A DNA stretch of 64,000 nt from Frigidibacter sp037095735 (GCF_037095735.1 NZ_JBAWKD010000003.1:620001-684000), one strand, 5' to 3'; counted from the first letter of the stretch, positions 51,311-59,775 are shown. Made by a program: numbers and translations. The notes: a model not told the origin generated them from the sequence alone.

Positions 51311-52174
51311 ATGCGGATACGCGAGGCGCAGGCCGGGGATGCCCCGGGGATGGCGGCGGTGCAGGCGGCGATCGCCGCGGCGCGGACCGGCATCGGGCGG
51401 GCCCCGGCCCCGGCGGATGCGGCCGGCGTGGCCGCGCGCTACCTCGATCATCCCGACCGGATCCGCTGCACTCTGGCCGAGGAGGGCGGGCGGATCCTGG
51501 GCTTCCAGTCGCTGCGCCTCGCCCGGGCCGGCAACCCCTACGGCACGCCGCCGGGCTGGGGGATCATCGGCACCCATGTCGCGCCGGACGCGGCGGGGCG
51601 CGGAATCGGGCGCGCGCTCTTCGCCGCGACCACCGCTGCGGCCCGCGCCGCGGGGCTGCAGCTGATCGACGCCTGCATCGGCGCGCAGAACGCGGCCGGG
51701 CAGGCCTTCTACGAGGCGCTGGGGTTCCGCGACTGGGCGACGGGGGACGGGACCGTCTCGAAGCTCTGCATCGTCCCGCGCGCAGCCCCTGCCCCCCACG
51801 CGCGCATCGCCCGCGCCAGCGTCGACCTGGCGGCCCTGATGCCGTTCTGGCGCGACGGGCTGGGGCTGGCCGAAATCGGCCGCTTCACCGGGCACGAGGG
51901 CTATGACGGGGTGATGCTGGGCCTGCCCGGCGCCGACTGGCATCTCGAGTTCACATGCCACCCGCACCATCCCCCGCCGCCACCGCCCGGACCCGAGAGC
52001 CTGCTGGTGCTCTACCGGCCCGAGCCTGCCGACTGGACGGCGGCGGTCGCGCGGATGACGGCGCAGGGCTTCGCCCCGGTGCCGGCCGCCAATCCCTACT
52101 GGGACCGCTGGGGCGTCACCTTCGAGGACCCCGAGGGCTGGCGCGCGGTGCTGGCCCGCCGCGCCTGGGACTGA
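51311..52174 (+). CDS. Fused GNAT acetyltransferase and VOC domain protein
   Basis: 287 aa. An N-terminal GNAT domain (about 1-157) with the acetyl-CoA motif APDAAGRGIGRALFAATTAA (about 95-114) and GQAFYEALGF. A C-terminal VOC/YycE-like glyoxalase fold (about 163-287): RASVDLAALMPFWRDGLGL, MLGLPGADWHLEFTCHP and PYWDRWGVTFEDPEGWRAVL. The fusion is unusual; VOC proteins bind small molecules or antibiotics, so a self-protection role is possible but not shown. The middle HHPPPPPPG is a run of Pro inside the VOC part. Confidence 0.85.
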   Translation: MRIREAQAGDAPGMAAVQAAIAAARTGIGRAPAPADAAGVAARYLDHPDRIRCTLAEEGGRILGFQSLRLARAGNPYGTPPGWGIIGTHVAPDAAGRGIGRALFAATTAAARAAGLQLIDACIGAQNAAGQAFYEALGFRDWATGDGTVSKLCIVPRAAPAPHARIARASVDLAALMPFWRDGLGLAEIGRFTGHEGYDGVMLGLPGADWHLEFTCHPHHPPPPPPGPESLLVLYRPEPADWTAAVARMTAQGFAPVPAANPYWDRWGVTFEDPEGWRAVLARRAWD

Positions 52175-52232
52175 TCCCCCGGCAGGCGGCGCCCGCAGGG
52201 CAGGACAGGGTCAGGGCGCGCGCGGGGGGCGC

Positions 52233-52763
52233 TCAGGGAGCGGGCGGAAACGCCGACAGCAGCCGGCGCACCGCGCCCGGCGTGCCCAGCCGCAGCACCC
52301 GCCGCCCATCCTTCGCATTGGCCATCAGCAGCGACAGGTGGCGCTCGCGCGTGGCCGAGCGGGTCTTCACCGCAAAGACCGCAAGCTCTACGAACCCTCG
52401 GCGGAAGCTTTCCTCGCAGCCCTCGGGTAGGTCGGGGCGCGGCGTGCCGTGGCGGCTGGCCAGCACGCGGGTCAGCAGGCGCACGAGGCGCAGGCCGATC
52501 GGAAGGTCGAGCCAGATGAGCATCTCGGCGGCCTCGGCGGCCTCGGGCTCGGTCCGGGCATAGTCGCCCTCGATCACCCAGGCGGGCTCGCGGCGCAGCT
52601 CGCGGCTCATCCAGTCGCGCTCGGCGCGGGGGCGCGCGGTCCAGCCCGGCGCCCAATGGATATGGTCGAGATGATGCACCGGCAGGCCAAGGCGCCGGCC
52701 AAGCTCGATCGCCAGCCAGGACTTCCCGGCACCGGGTCCGCCCACGATCAGGATCCGCTGCAT
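52233..52763 (-). CDS. P-loop NTPase, adenylate-kinase/FlaR-like
   Basis: 176 aa. P-loop ILIVGGPGAGKSWLA (about 4-18; GxxxxGKS), then HHLDHIHWAPGW (about 30-41) and ASRHGTPRPDLPEG. The fold resembles adenylate kinase-like topology-modulation proteins (FlaR). No partner is seen; convergent with the GNAT-VOC gene. Function unknown, family moderately certain. Confidence 0.75.
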   Translation of the reverse strand: MQRILIVGGPGAGKSWLAIELGRRLGLPVHHLDHIHWAPGWTARPRAERDWMSRELRREPAWVIEGDYARTEPEAAEAAEMLIWLDLPIGLRLVRLLTRVLASRHGTPRPDLPEGCEESFRRGFVELAVFAVKTRSATRERHLSLLMANAKDGRRVLRLGTPGAVRRLLSAFPPAP

Positions 52764-52805
52764 CCGCCCCTCCCGCGGTCTTCCATGCCCCCGGCATACC
52801 CCCTG

Positions 52806-52835
52806 AAAGAAAAGGCCGCACCCTGCGGCGCGGCC
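52806..52835 (-). terminator. Rho-independent terminator of rpmG
   Basis: GGCCGC (52814-52819) and GCGGCC (52830-52835) form a 6-bp stem, followed on the minus strand by TTTTCTTT. It starts about 24 nt past the rpmG stop. Confidence 0.75.
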
Positions 52836-52858
52836 CTGATCCCGGGGATCGGCAGATC

Positions 52859-53026
52859 TTACTTGATCTTGCCTTCCTTGTACTCGACGTGCTTGCGCAC
52901 GACCGGGTCGTATTTGTTGACCGACATCTTTTCGGTCATGGTGCGGGCATTCTTCTTGGTCACGTAGAAGTGCCCGGTGCCCGCCGTCGAGTTCAGACGG
53001 ATCTTGATCGTCGTCGGCTTCGCCAT
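52859..53026 (-). CDS. rpmG: 50S ribosomal protein L33
   Basis: 55 aa starting MAKPTTIKIRLNSTAGTGHF, the usual length. No CxxC pairs, so it is the zinc-free form. The pattern TAGTGHFYVTKKNARTMTEK and MSVNKYDPVVRKHVEYKEGK matches alphaproteobacterial L33. It lies alone, with its own terminator, near rnpB. Read directly from the sequence; CAT at 53024-53026, TTA at 52859-52861. Confidence 0.95.
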   Translation of the reverse strand: MAKPTTIKIRLNSTAGTGHFYVTKKNARTMTEKMSVNKYDPVVRKHVEYKEGKIK

Positions 53027-53141
53027 TTCTCTCTCCTGAGCCGGGCGCGCCTGACAGGCGGGCCCCTCGAATTCCTTGAAGCCCGCCTTTTACCCAAGCC
53101 GGGCCCCGAGTCAACCGCGAATCCGAAGCTTCGCGGGCAGT

Positions 53142-53556
53142 CTTGTGCGGGCAGCCTGTAAGCCGGATTCTGTCCCGGGGGTTGCCCCCCATGGATGACC
53201 ATTCCTCTCGGCCCGCCCTTGCGGACGGGCTCCAGCTGCCAACCCGGGCCTCTCGGGTCGAAGCATCCCTGCGGCGGTATCGGTCACCCGACCAGCCCCG
53301 CGCGAGGCCCCTATTCGGCATTGCTCCGGGTGGGGCTTGCCGTGCCGTCCCTGTTGCCAGGTCCGCGGTGGGCTCTTACCCCGCCGTTTCACCCTTACCA
53401 CGACCCGGGCGAACCCTTCGCGTGGCGGTCTCTTCTCTGTGGCGCTTTCCCTGGGGTCGCCCCCGCCGGGCGTTACCCGGCACCCTTGCTTCGTGGAGTC
53501 CGGACTTTCCTCGACGGGGTCGCCCCCGACGCGGTCATCCAGCCGCCCGCACAGCC
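53142..53556 (-). ncRNA. rnpB: RNase P RNA component (type A)
   Basis: The minus-strand transcript starts near TGTGCGGGCGG and ends with TTACAGGCTGCCCGCACA, so the ends pair to form P1. Conserved parts are GAGGAAAGTCCGGACTCC near the 5' end, GGTAAGGGTGAAACGG and AGAGCCCACC in the middle, and the ACAGAATCCGGCTTACAG stretch near the 3' end. About 415 nt, a normal size. It cleaves 5' leaders from pre-tRNA. Ends are approximate to a few bases. Confidence 0.95.
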
Positions 53557-53624
53557 GCCCCGCTACGCGCTCGGCCCGGCGGCGTCAAGCCGGGGGCTCT
53601 GCCCCCGCGCGCGGATCGCGCGCT

Positions 53625-53686
53625 CCCCCGGGATATTCGGACCAATGAGAAGGTCAATTTCTTGCTGGCGGAAATATCCCGGGGGG
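53625..53686. repeat. Full hairpin copy of the dispersed repeat (copy 4, inverted)
   Basis: CCCCCGGGATATT pairs with AATATCCCGGGGG to give a 13-bp stem; inside lie GGACCAATGAGAA (reverse complement of TTCTCATTGGTCC at 21577-21589) and TTTCTTGCTGG (reverse complement of CCAGCAAGAAA near 21558-21568). It lies downstream of the amidase gene (stop at 53718), just as other copies follow genes. Flanked by a further GC hairpin at 53591-53606. Confidence 0.8.
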
Positions 53687-53717
53687 AGGCTCCGCAGGAG
53701 ACGGGGGGCAGCGCCCC

Positions 53718-54416
53718 CTACCCGGCCGGCCAGAGGCGCGAAAGCTCTTCGGCAATCGCGGCATCGCGGCTGTCGACCGGGCCGGTCACGCCCGGGCGGA
53801 ACCGCTGGCGGAAGGCGGCGAGGCGCTCTGCGGGTCGGACCTCGGCAGGGTAGCCAAAGGCCAGCAGGCAGCCGTCGGTGCCCGCCGGGTCGCCGCGGCG
53901 GTGCGGCGCATCGGCGGCCCCCGGCCAGACGGCAAGGCCCGCGCGCGCCAGCCTGCGCCAGTCGAAGCGCGGCCCCGGGTCGGCCTTGCGGTCGGGCGCC
54001 ATGTCGGAATGGCCGATAACGCCCGCGGGCGGGATCGACCAGCGCGCAAGGATGCCGGCCAGCAGCGCCTCGAGCGCGTCGATCTGCCGCGCCGCGAAGG
54101 GCCGGTCGCCGCGGTTGTCGAGCTCGATCCCGATCGAGCGGGAATTCATGTCGGACAGCCCGCCCCAGCTGCCGGCCCCGGCGTGCCAGGCGCGGCGATT
54201 TTCGTCGACCAGCGCCTCGGCGCGGCCGTCCTCGCCGATCAGCCAATGGCAGGACACCTCGTGCGCCGGGTCGCAGAGCCGCGCGCTGGCGGCCTCGAAA
54301 CTGTCCATCGCGGTGTAGTGCAGCACGACGAACGCGGGCCGCAGCCCATCGCGGCGCAGCCCGTGGTTCGGCGAGGGGAAGCCGGTCACCGTTTCTGGAA
54401 CGGCCGCGGATCCCAC
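53718..54416 (-). CDS. N-acetylmuramoyl-L-alanine amidase (AmpD/Amidase_2 type)
   Basis: 232 aa. Amidase_2 domain with zinc ligands His33 (VVLHYTAM), His and Asp in GHSDMAPDRKADPGPRFDW (about 137-155). Cleaves the amide bond between muramic acid and peptide, cytoplasmic or periplasmic depending on a signal; no signal is evident. Start is a GTG at 54416, overlapping the upstream lipoprotein gene by 31 bp; an in-frame GTG at 54389 would give a 4-bp GTGA overlap and may be the real start. Like AmpD, it recycles anhydromuropeptides. Confidence 0.9.
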   Translation of the reverse strand: MGSAAVPETVTGFPSPNHGLRRDGLRPAFVVLHYTAMDSFEAASARLCDPAHEVSCHWLIGEDGRAEALVDENRRAWHAGAGSWGGLSDMNSRSIGIELDNRGDRPFAARQIDALEALLAGILARWSIPPAGVIGHSDMAPDRKADPGPRFDWRRLARAGLAVWPGAADAPHRRGDPAGTDGCLLAFGYPAEVRPAERLAAFRQRFRPGVTGPVDSRDAAIAEELSRLWPAG

Positions 54417-55201
54417 AGGCAGGCATAGCCGTCGCCATCGGGATCGAGGTTGCCCGGATCGCGCTCGGGCCCGCCGCGCTTCAGGAACTCGATCTGCGCG
54501 AGATCCTGCGAGACGAAGCGACCGCAGTTGCGCTCGACACTCGAGATATGCAGGGACGAGCGCGGATAGACCTGCTCGCCCAGCTGGTTGCGGGCGTTGA
54601 CCGCGTATTCGACGATGTTCGGGCCGTTCTGGCTGCGCTGCGGCAGCGCGGTCGGCGCGATCTGCTGATAGGTCGCGGCATTCTGCTGGATGCGGTCGCG
54701 GTCAGCCTCGATCGAACGTTCAGAGGACACTGCCTTGAAGTCGTTCTCGGACGAGATGCCGCCGTTGTCGATCACCGGGCCGGGCGCGGCCTGCGCCGTG
54801 GGGTGGACGCCGGGTTGGGCTGCGGACATCGGCGCCGGCACGGGCTGAAGGGCGCTCTGCGGGCCCGGCACCGCCATCGGCGCGGCACTCGCCCCCGCAC
54901 CTGCACCCGCCTCGGGGCCACGGCCCAACGCCTGCAGCGCCGCGGCACCGATGTCGCCATTGCCGCCGGCACCGGTCGCGGTCGGGGCCGCGGCACCGGT
55001 CATCTGCCCCTGCGGGCCGCCGTTCTGCACCAGCTGGCCATTGTAGCCGCCCTGCGGCGTGGCACGGCCGGTGTTCTGCGCCATGTAGCTGCCGTAGTCG
55101 CCGAAGCCCACGCCCGCGGCGTCATCCGGCTGGGTCGGGGCGCAGGCGGCGAGCGCCAGCATCGGCAGCAGCGCGGACAGGGGCAGGCGAAGGCTCATCA
55201 T
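54386..55201 (-). CDS. Lipoprotein with C-terminal excalibur domain
   Basis: 271 aa from MMSLRLPL. Lipobox LALAACA (Cys about residue 19) marks an outer-membrane-type lipoprotein. The long middle (about 30-170) is Ala/Gly/Gln/Pro-rich low complexity. C-terminal excalibur-like calcium site: NCGRFVSQDLAQIEFLKRGG and DPDGDGYACLWDP (about 255-267). Function unknown; excalibur domains bind calcium. Its stop overlaps the downstream amidase (31 bp). It follows gatA at 44 bp. Confidence 0.82.
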   Translation of the reverse strand: MMSLRLPLSALLPMLALAACAPTQPDDAAGVGFGDYGSYMAQNTGRATPQGGYNGQLVQNGGPQGQMTGAAAPTATGAGGNGDIGAAALQALGRGPEAGAGAGASAAPMAVPGPQSALQPVPAPMSAAQPGVHPTAQAAPGPVIDNGGISSENDFKAVSSERSIEADRDRIQQNAATYQQIAPTALPQRSQNGPNIVEYAVNARNQLGEQVYPRSSLHISSVERNCGRFVSQDLAQIEFLKRGGPERDPGNLDPDGDGYACLWDPRPFQKR

Positions 55202-55245
55202 GGCAATCCCGGCAGGCGAAGGAAGGGAAAGGGCGTCGGGCGCCC

Positions 55246-56733
55246 TTACCACCATTTCGACGGTTTTGAAACGAAGCCCGCCGCGCGTTCAAGCACGTAG
55301 GCGTGATTGAGAAGGTCACCCTCCTCCCACGGCCGGCCGATCAGCTGCAGGCCCAGCGGCATGCCCTTCTCATCCAGCCCGACCGGCACCGAGACGCCCG
55401 GCAGACCCGCAAGGTTCACCGTCACCGTGAAGACGTCGTTCAGATACATCTCGACCGGCGAATGGTCCTGCATCTCGCCGATCCCGAAGGCCGAGGACGG
55501 CGTCGCCGGGGTCAGGATCGCGTCGATGCCCTTTTCGAAGGCCTGTTCGAAATCGCGCTTGATCAGCGCGCGGACGCGGCGGGCGCGGTTGTAATAGGCA
55601 TCGTAGAAGCCCGCGGACAGCACGTAGGTGCCGACCATGATCCGGCGCTGCACCTCGGGGCCGAAGCCCTCGGCGCGGGTCTTCTCGTACATCTCGGTGA
55701 TGCCGTCGCCCTGCCCCAGCTTGGCGCGGTGGCCGTAGCGCACGCCGTCATAGCGCGCGAGGTTCGACGAGGCCTCGGCCGGCGCGATGACGTAATAGGC
55801 CGGCAGCGCGTATTTGGTGTGCGGCAGCGAGATGTCGACGATCTCGGCGCCCGCGTCCTTCAGCATCGCGATGCCGTCGTCCCAGAGCTTCACGATCCCG
55901 GCGTTCAGCCCGTCGAGCCGATACTCCTTCGGAATGCCGATCCGCTTGCCGCGGATGTCGCCGGTCAGCGCCGCCTCGAAATCCGGGACCGGGATATCGG
56001 CGCTGGTCGAATCCTTCGCGTCCGGGCCCGCCATCGCGCCCAGCAGGATCGCGGCGTCGCGCACCGACTTGGTCATCGGCCCGGCCTGATCCAGCGACGA
56101 GGCATAGGCGATGATCCCCCAGCGCGAGACGCGGCCGTAGGTCGGCTTGATGCCGGTGATGCCCGCGAAGGCCGCCGGCTGGCGGATCGAGCCGCCGGTG
56201 TCGGTGCCGGTCGCGGCCAGGCACAGGTCGGCGGCCACCGCGGCGGCCGAGCCGCCCGACGAGCCGCCGGGCGTCAGCTGCGTCGCATCGCCCGTGCGCT
56301 TCCACGGGTTCACCGCCGGGCCATAGCAGGTGCTTTCGTTCGACGAGCCCATGGCGAACTCGTCCATGTTCAGCTTGCCGAGCATGACCGCGCCCGCGTC
56401 GAACAGCTGCGCGGTGACGGTCGATTCGTATTCCGGCTTGAACCCCGCGAGGATCTTCGAGGCCGCCTGCGAGGGCACGCCCTTGGTGCAGAACAGGTCC
56501 TTGATCCCCAGCGGGATGCCGCAGACCGAGGGCGCCTCGCCCGCGGCCAGCCGCGCATCGGCGGCGCGGGCTTGGCTCAGCGCGATCTCGGGCGTGTTGT
56601 GCACGAAGGCGTTCAGCGCGCCGCCGGCGTCGATCGCCGACAGGCAGGACATCGTCAGGTCTTCCGCGGTGATCTCGCGCTTGCGCAGACGGTCGCGGGC
56701 CTCGGCGATGGTCAGGGTGTTCAGTTCGGTCAT
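55246..56733 (-). CDS. gatA: Glutamyl-tRNA(Gln) amidotransferase subunit A
   Basis: 495 aa, full length. Amidase signature family with Lys in CGIPLGIKDLFCTKGV (about 71-86) and the Ser-cisSer pair in TPGGSSGGSAAAVAADLCL (about 149-167); LAATGTDTGGSIRQPA and GLQLIGRPWEEGDLL follow. With GatB and GatC it converts Glu-tRNA(Gln) to Gln-tRNA(Gln). Starts 4 bp after gatC. GatB is not in this window. Confidence 0.97.
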   Translation of the reverse strand: MTELNTLTIAEARDRLRKREITAEDLTMSCLSAIDAGGALNAFVHNTPEIALSQARAADARLAAGEAPSVCGIPLGIKDLFCTKGVPSQAASKILAGFKPEYESTVTAQLFDAGAVMLGKLNMDEFAMGSSNESTCYGPAVNPWKRTGDATQLTPGGSSGGSAAAVAADLCLAATGTDTGGSIRQPAAFAGITGIKPTYGRVSRWGIIAYASSLDQAGPMTKSVRDAAILLGAMAGPDAKDSTSADIPVPDFEAALTGDIRGKRIGIPKEYRLDGLNAGIVKLWDDGIAMLKDAGAEIVDISLPHTKYALPAYYVIAPAEASSNLARYDGVRYGHRAKLGQGDGITEMYEKTRAEGFGPEVQRRIMVGTYVLSAGFYDAYYNRARRVRALIKRDFEQAFEKGIDAILTPATPSSAFGIGEMQDHSPVEMYLNDVFTVTVNLAGLPGVSVPVGLDEKGMPLGLQLIGRPWEEGDLLNHAYVLERAAGFVSKPSKWW

Positions 56734-56737
56734 CGTC

Positions 56738-57025
56738 TTATTCCACCACCTTCGGAACCGCGAAGAAGCCCTCGCGCGCATCGGGCGCATTGGCGAGGAT
56801 CTTTTCGGGCATGTTGCCATCGGTCACCGCGTCGACGCGGCGCTTCAGGCGCATCGGCGTCACCGAGGTCATCGGTTCGATCCCCTCGACATCGACCTCG
56901 TTGAGCTGCTCCATGAAGCCGAGGATGCCCGAAAGCTGCTCGGCCAGCACCGGCAGCTGCTCTTCCTTCACGGCGATCCGCGCAAGCTGCGCGACGCGGC
57001 GGGCGGTGTCGATGTCGATGGACAT
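56738..57025 (-). CDS. gatC: Glutamyl-tRNA(Gln) amidotransferase subunit C
   Basis: 95 aa starting MSIDIDTARRVAQLARIAVK, SD GAAGGAG ahead of it. The motif GFMEQLNEVDVEGIEPMTSV (about 36-55) and the C-terminal LANAPDAREGFFAVPKVVE are typical. GatC holds GatA and GatB together. It is first in gatC-gatA. Confidence 0.96.
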   Translation of the reverse strand: MSIDIDTARRVAQLARIAVKEEQLPVLAEQLSGILGFMEQLNEVDVEGIEPMTSVTPMRLKRRVDAVTDGNMPEKILANAPDAREGFFAVPKVVE

Positions 57026-57134
57026 GGGCCGGGCTCCTTCTGATCGGGGCGGGTTTACCGGCAGGGGCGGCACGCTGCAAGCGCGCCGAACAGCCCGCGC
57101 GCAAGATGGAACGGCCCGCCCGCGGGTCGCGGGC

Positions 57135-57392
57135 TCAGGCGCCAGGGACCAACCGGCGCTGGCCCGGCAGCGGCAGCAGGATCGCGAGGTCGCCCAGCGT
57201 GCGCAGCCCGATGGCCAGCGGCAGGCTGGCGGCCCTCGGGCCCGGCATCGGCGGGATCAGCGCCGCGGCGAAGACGACGCCCGACGCGAACATCCCGGTC
57301 CGGTGGCGGGTGCTCCACCGCGTGCCCAACCGCCCCTGCATCGGCAGCTTGCGGAACGGCTCGGCCAGCGGCGACAGCAGGATCCCGGTCAT
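57135..57392 (-). CDS. Small membrane-associated protein coupled to the ceramidase-like gene
   Basis: 85 aa starting MTGILLSPLAEPFRKLPMQG. ATG overlaps the ceramidase-like stop (ATGA), so translation is coupled. Two hydrophobic stretches (about 33-47, FASGVVFAAALIPPM, and 57-74, LPLAIGLRTLGDLAILL). No family recognised. Codon bias matches its neighbours. Likely acts with the ceramidase-like protein, but nothing shows what it does. Confidence 0.58.
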   Translation of the reverse strand: MTGILLSPLAEPFRKLPMQGRLGTRWSTRHRTGMFASGVVFAAALIPPMPGPRAASLPLAIGLRTLGDLAILLPLPGQRRLVPGA

Positions 57393-58039
57393 CTGTCCCC
57401 TCGCCTTGCCGCGACATGGCGGCCATGGACGCGGATCATCCAGCCCAGCATCGCCGCGTTCAGAAGGTGCCACAGGAAATGCGTGCCCAATGGCCAGTCC
57501 GCGCAGAGCGGGCCATCGAGGCTGCGGAAGGTGATCGAGACGATCAGCACCCCCGCCCCGATCGCCAGCCCCCGCGCCGTGGCCGACGCCTGCCGCACCA
57601 GCAGCGCGGCATAGATCAGGATCAGCACCGGCACCGGCGCATAGGCCGACGAGGACCCGAGCCCCGGGATCGCCGCCGCCAGCAGTGGTTCCGTCAGCCG
57701 CGCGAAGGGCAGGAAGGCCAGCGCCGCCAGCGCCGCGCCCCACCACGGCAGGCGCAGGAAGTCGCGGCTGGCCGCGAAGACATAGGTCAGGATGAAAAGC
57801 AGGATCGGCCCCACGTCGGCGGCCGAGGCCCAGCGCGTCGCATGGGTGTGGAACAGCCAGGACCCGATCCCGATCGCGACAAGGATCGCGCAGAGCAGCC
57901 GCCCGATCCCCCGCGCCTGCCGCCAGACCAGCAGTGCCGCGGCAAGGAAGGCGAGGTTGGTCAGCGCGTTGACCGGCTCTGACCAGTAGTCGAAGCCGGT
58001 CCGCTCGCAATAGGCATCGACCTGTGCGCCCCAGTCCAT
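57389..58039 (-). CDS. Ceramidase-like (alkaline ceramidase superfamily) membrane protein
   Basis: 216 aa, about seven helices. Opening YCERTGFDYWSEPVNALTNL (about 10-29) and His-bearing GIGSWLFHTHATRWASAADV (about 57-76) and GTHFLWHLLNA (about 185-195) match the CREST/ceramidase family, whose histidines and aspartates bind zinc. Bacterial members may hydrolyse ceramide-like or other lipids; the substrate here is unknown. The gene is coupled to a small protein gene by a 4-bp overlap. Confidence 0.83.
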   Translation of the reverse strand: MDWGAQVDAYCERTGFDYWSEPVNALTNLAFLAAALLVWRQARGIGRLLCAILVAIGIGSWLFHTHATRWASAADVGPILLFILTYVFAASRDFLRLPWWGAALAALAFLPFARLTEPLLAAAIPGLGSSSAYAPVPVLILIYAALLVRQASATARGLAIGAGVLIVSITFRSLDGPLCADWPLGTHFLWHLLNAAMLGWMIRVHGRHVAARRGDR

Positions 58040-58099
58040 TTTCCTTGTCTCCCCGCCGCCCTATGGTCGCAGGGAGACTAACCGCAAGGAGATGACACG

Positions 58100-58795
58100 A
58101 TGAAGATCACCTGGCTCGGACATGCCGGCTTCCGGATCGAGATCGAGGGGGCGGTGATCCTTCTCGATCCCTGGCTCAGCGGCAACCCGATGTTCCCGGC
58201 CGAGAAGCGCGCCGAGGCGATCGCGGGGGCGACGCACATCCTGCTGACCCACGGCCATGGCGACCACACCGCCGATGCGATCGGCATCGCGGCCGAGCTG
58301 TCGATCCCGGTCGTCGGCGTGCCGGAACTGGTGGGCTGGATGAAGGCCGCGAAGGGCGTCGAGAAGGGCATCGACTTCAACAAGGGCGGCACCGTCGATC
58401 TGGGCGGGGCGGCGGTGACCATGGTCATGGCCACGCATTCCTCGTCGGTCTCGACCGAGGCCGGGCCGCTCTACATGGGGACCGAGTCGGGCTACATGAT
58501 CGCGGGCGAAGGCCATGTGATCTATGTCTCGGGCGATACCGACGTGATGGCCGACATGCAGATCTTCGCCGAGCTGCACGCCCCCGACATCGGCATCCTG
58601 TCCTGCGGCGGCCACTACACGATGGACATGAAGCGCGCGGCCTATGCGGCGAAGAAGTTCTTCGACTTCAAGACCGTGATCCCCTGCCACTACCGCACCT
58701 TCCCGCTGCTGGCGCAATCCGCCGCCCCGCTGGCCGAGGCGCTGCCCGGCGTCGAAGTGATCGAGCCCGAAGTGCTGAAGGCGATCACGCTCTGA
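58100..58795 (+). CDS. UPF0173-family metallo-beta-lactamase-fold hydrolase
   Basis: 231 aa with SD AAGGAG. Zinc motif THGHGDHTADAIG (about 50-62; HxHxDH). LLDPWLSGNP, THILLTH, VSGDTDVMADMQIF and PCHYRTFPLLAQ follow as in UPF0173. Function unknown; metal-dependent hydrolase. The start of the following pseudogene lies a few bases past its stop, so they may once have shared a transcript. Confidence 0.9.
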   Translation: MKITWLGHAGFRIEIEGAVILLDPWLSGNPMFPAEKRAEAIAGATHILLTHGHGDHTADAIGIAAELSIPVVGVPELVGWMKAAKGVEKGIDFNKGGTVDLGGAAVTMVMATHSSSVSTEAGPLYMGTESGYMIAGEGHVIYVSGDTDVMADMQIFAELHAPDIGILSCGGHYTMDMKRAAYAAKKFFDFKTVIPCHYRTFPLLAQSAAPLAEALPGVEVIEPEVLKAITL

Positions 58796-58827
58796 CGCTG
58801 TCCGGAAGCTGCCAAGGGGACGGCGCC

Positions 58828-59775
58828 GCCCGCGCGAGCGCCGCCCTCGTCTATCACGCCTTCGGCCCGCCGCTCGAGCGCCTGTCGCTCGAGCCGGTGG
58901 CGCTGCCCGCGCGGCCTTCGGGGGCGCTCAGGGTCGCCATGTGTCTGGCGCCGATCAATCCCTCGGACCTGATCCCGATCACCGGCGCCTATGCGCACCG
59001 GATCCAGCCGCCGCAGGTCGCGGGCTATGAGGGGCTGGGCCGGGTCATCGCCGCCCCCGCCGGGCACGCTGGGCTGCTGGGCCGGCGGGTGCTGCCGCTG
59101 CGCGGTCCCGGAACCTGGGCGCGGCATCTCGACTGCGACCCGGCGCTGGCGGTGCCGGTGCCCGAGGGGGTCGCGGACGAAGACGCGGCGCGGGCCTACA
59201 TCAACCCGCTGGCGGCGCTGCGGATGATCGACCTCTGGCCGGTGGCGGGGCGGCAGGTGCTGCTGCTGGGCGCCGGATCGGGCTGTTCCGAGCATCTGGC
59301 CCGCGCCGCGCTGGCGGCCGGCGCCGCGGTCGTGGCCGGCGTGCACCGCAGCCCCGGCCGGGCGCGTCGGCTCGAGGCGCTGGGGGTGCGGGCGGTTCCG
59401 CTGTCGGACACGGGCACGATCCTCGACCTCGCGCGGAGCGGCGGGGTGACCTTCGACGCGCTGGGCGGACCGGTGGCGGGGGCGGTGCTCGACACGATGC
59501 CGCCCGGCGCGGCCTTCGTCGGCTACGGCCTGCTGACCGGCCAGCCGGTGCGCCCCTCGCGCCCGCCCCGCGCGGGCTTCCACCGCTTCCACCTGCGCGA
59601 CAGCCTCGCCGGGCTGGCACCCGCCGACTGGCAGGCGATGATGCGGCGGGTCTAGCCGCTGCTGGCCGCGGGCGCGCTGCCCCCGGCCCGGATCTTCGCA
59701 CTCGAGGACTGGCCCGCCGCCCTCGCCGAGGCCGCCCGCCCCGGCGGCGCCAAGGCGATGCTGCGCCTCGACTGA
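58828..59775 (+). pseudogene. Broken zinc-free alcohol dehydrogenase/quinone reductase-type gene
   Basis: One reading frame shows an MDR-type protein: ALVYHAFGPPLERLSLE at the N-terminus, CLAPINPSDLIPITGAYA, GYEGLGRVIA, then LLGAGSGCSEHLARAAL (Rossmann). A TAG at 59653-59655 interrupts it, yet the same frame continues PLLAAGALPPARIFALEDWP to a TGA at 59773. No ATG, GTG or TTG stands before the N-terminal homology; the first is a GTG at 58897, which would cut off about 20 residues. Lost start and internal stop together indicate a pseudogene (or one error in each). Confidence 0.78.

Noticed and set aside
57135..58010. 291-codon frame spanning the small gene and ceramidase-like gene
   Set aside because: Only its last 85 codons are supported; the first part is out of frame with the ceramidase homology and has no motif.
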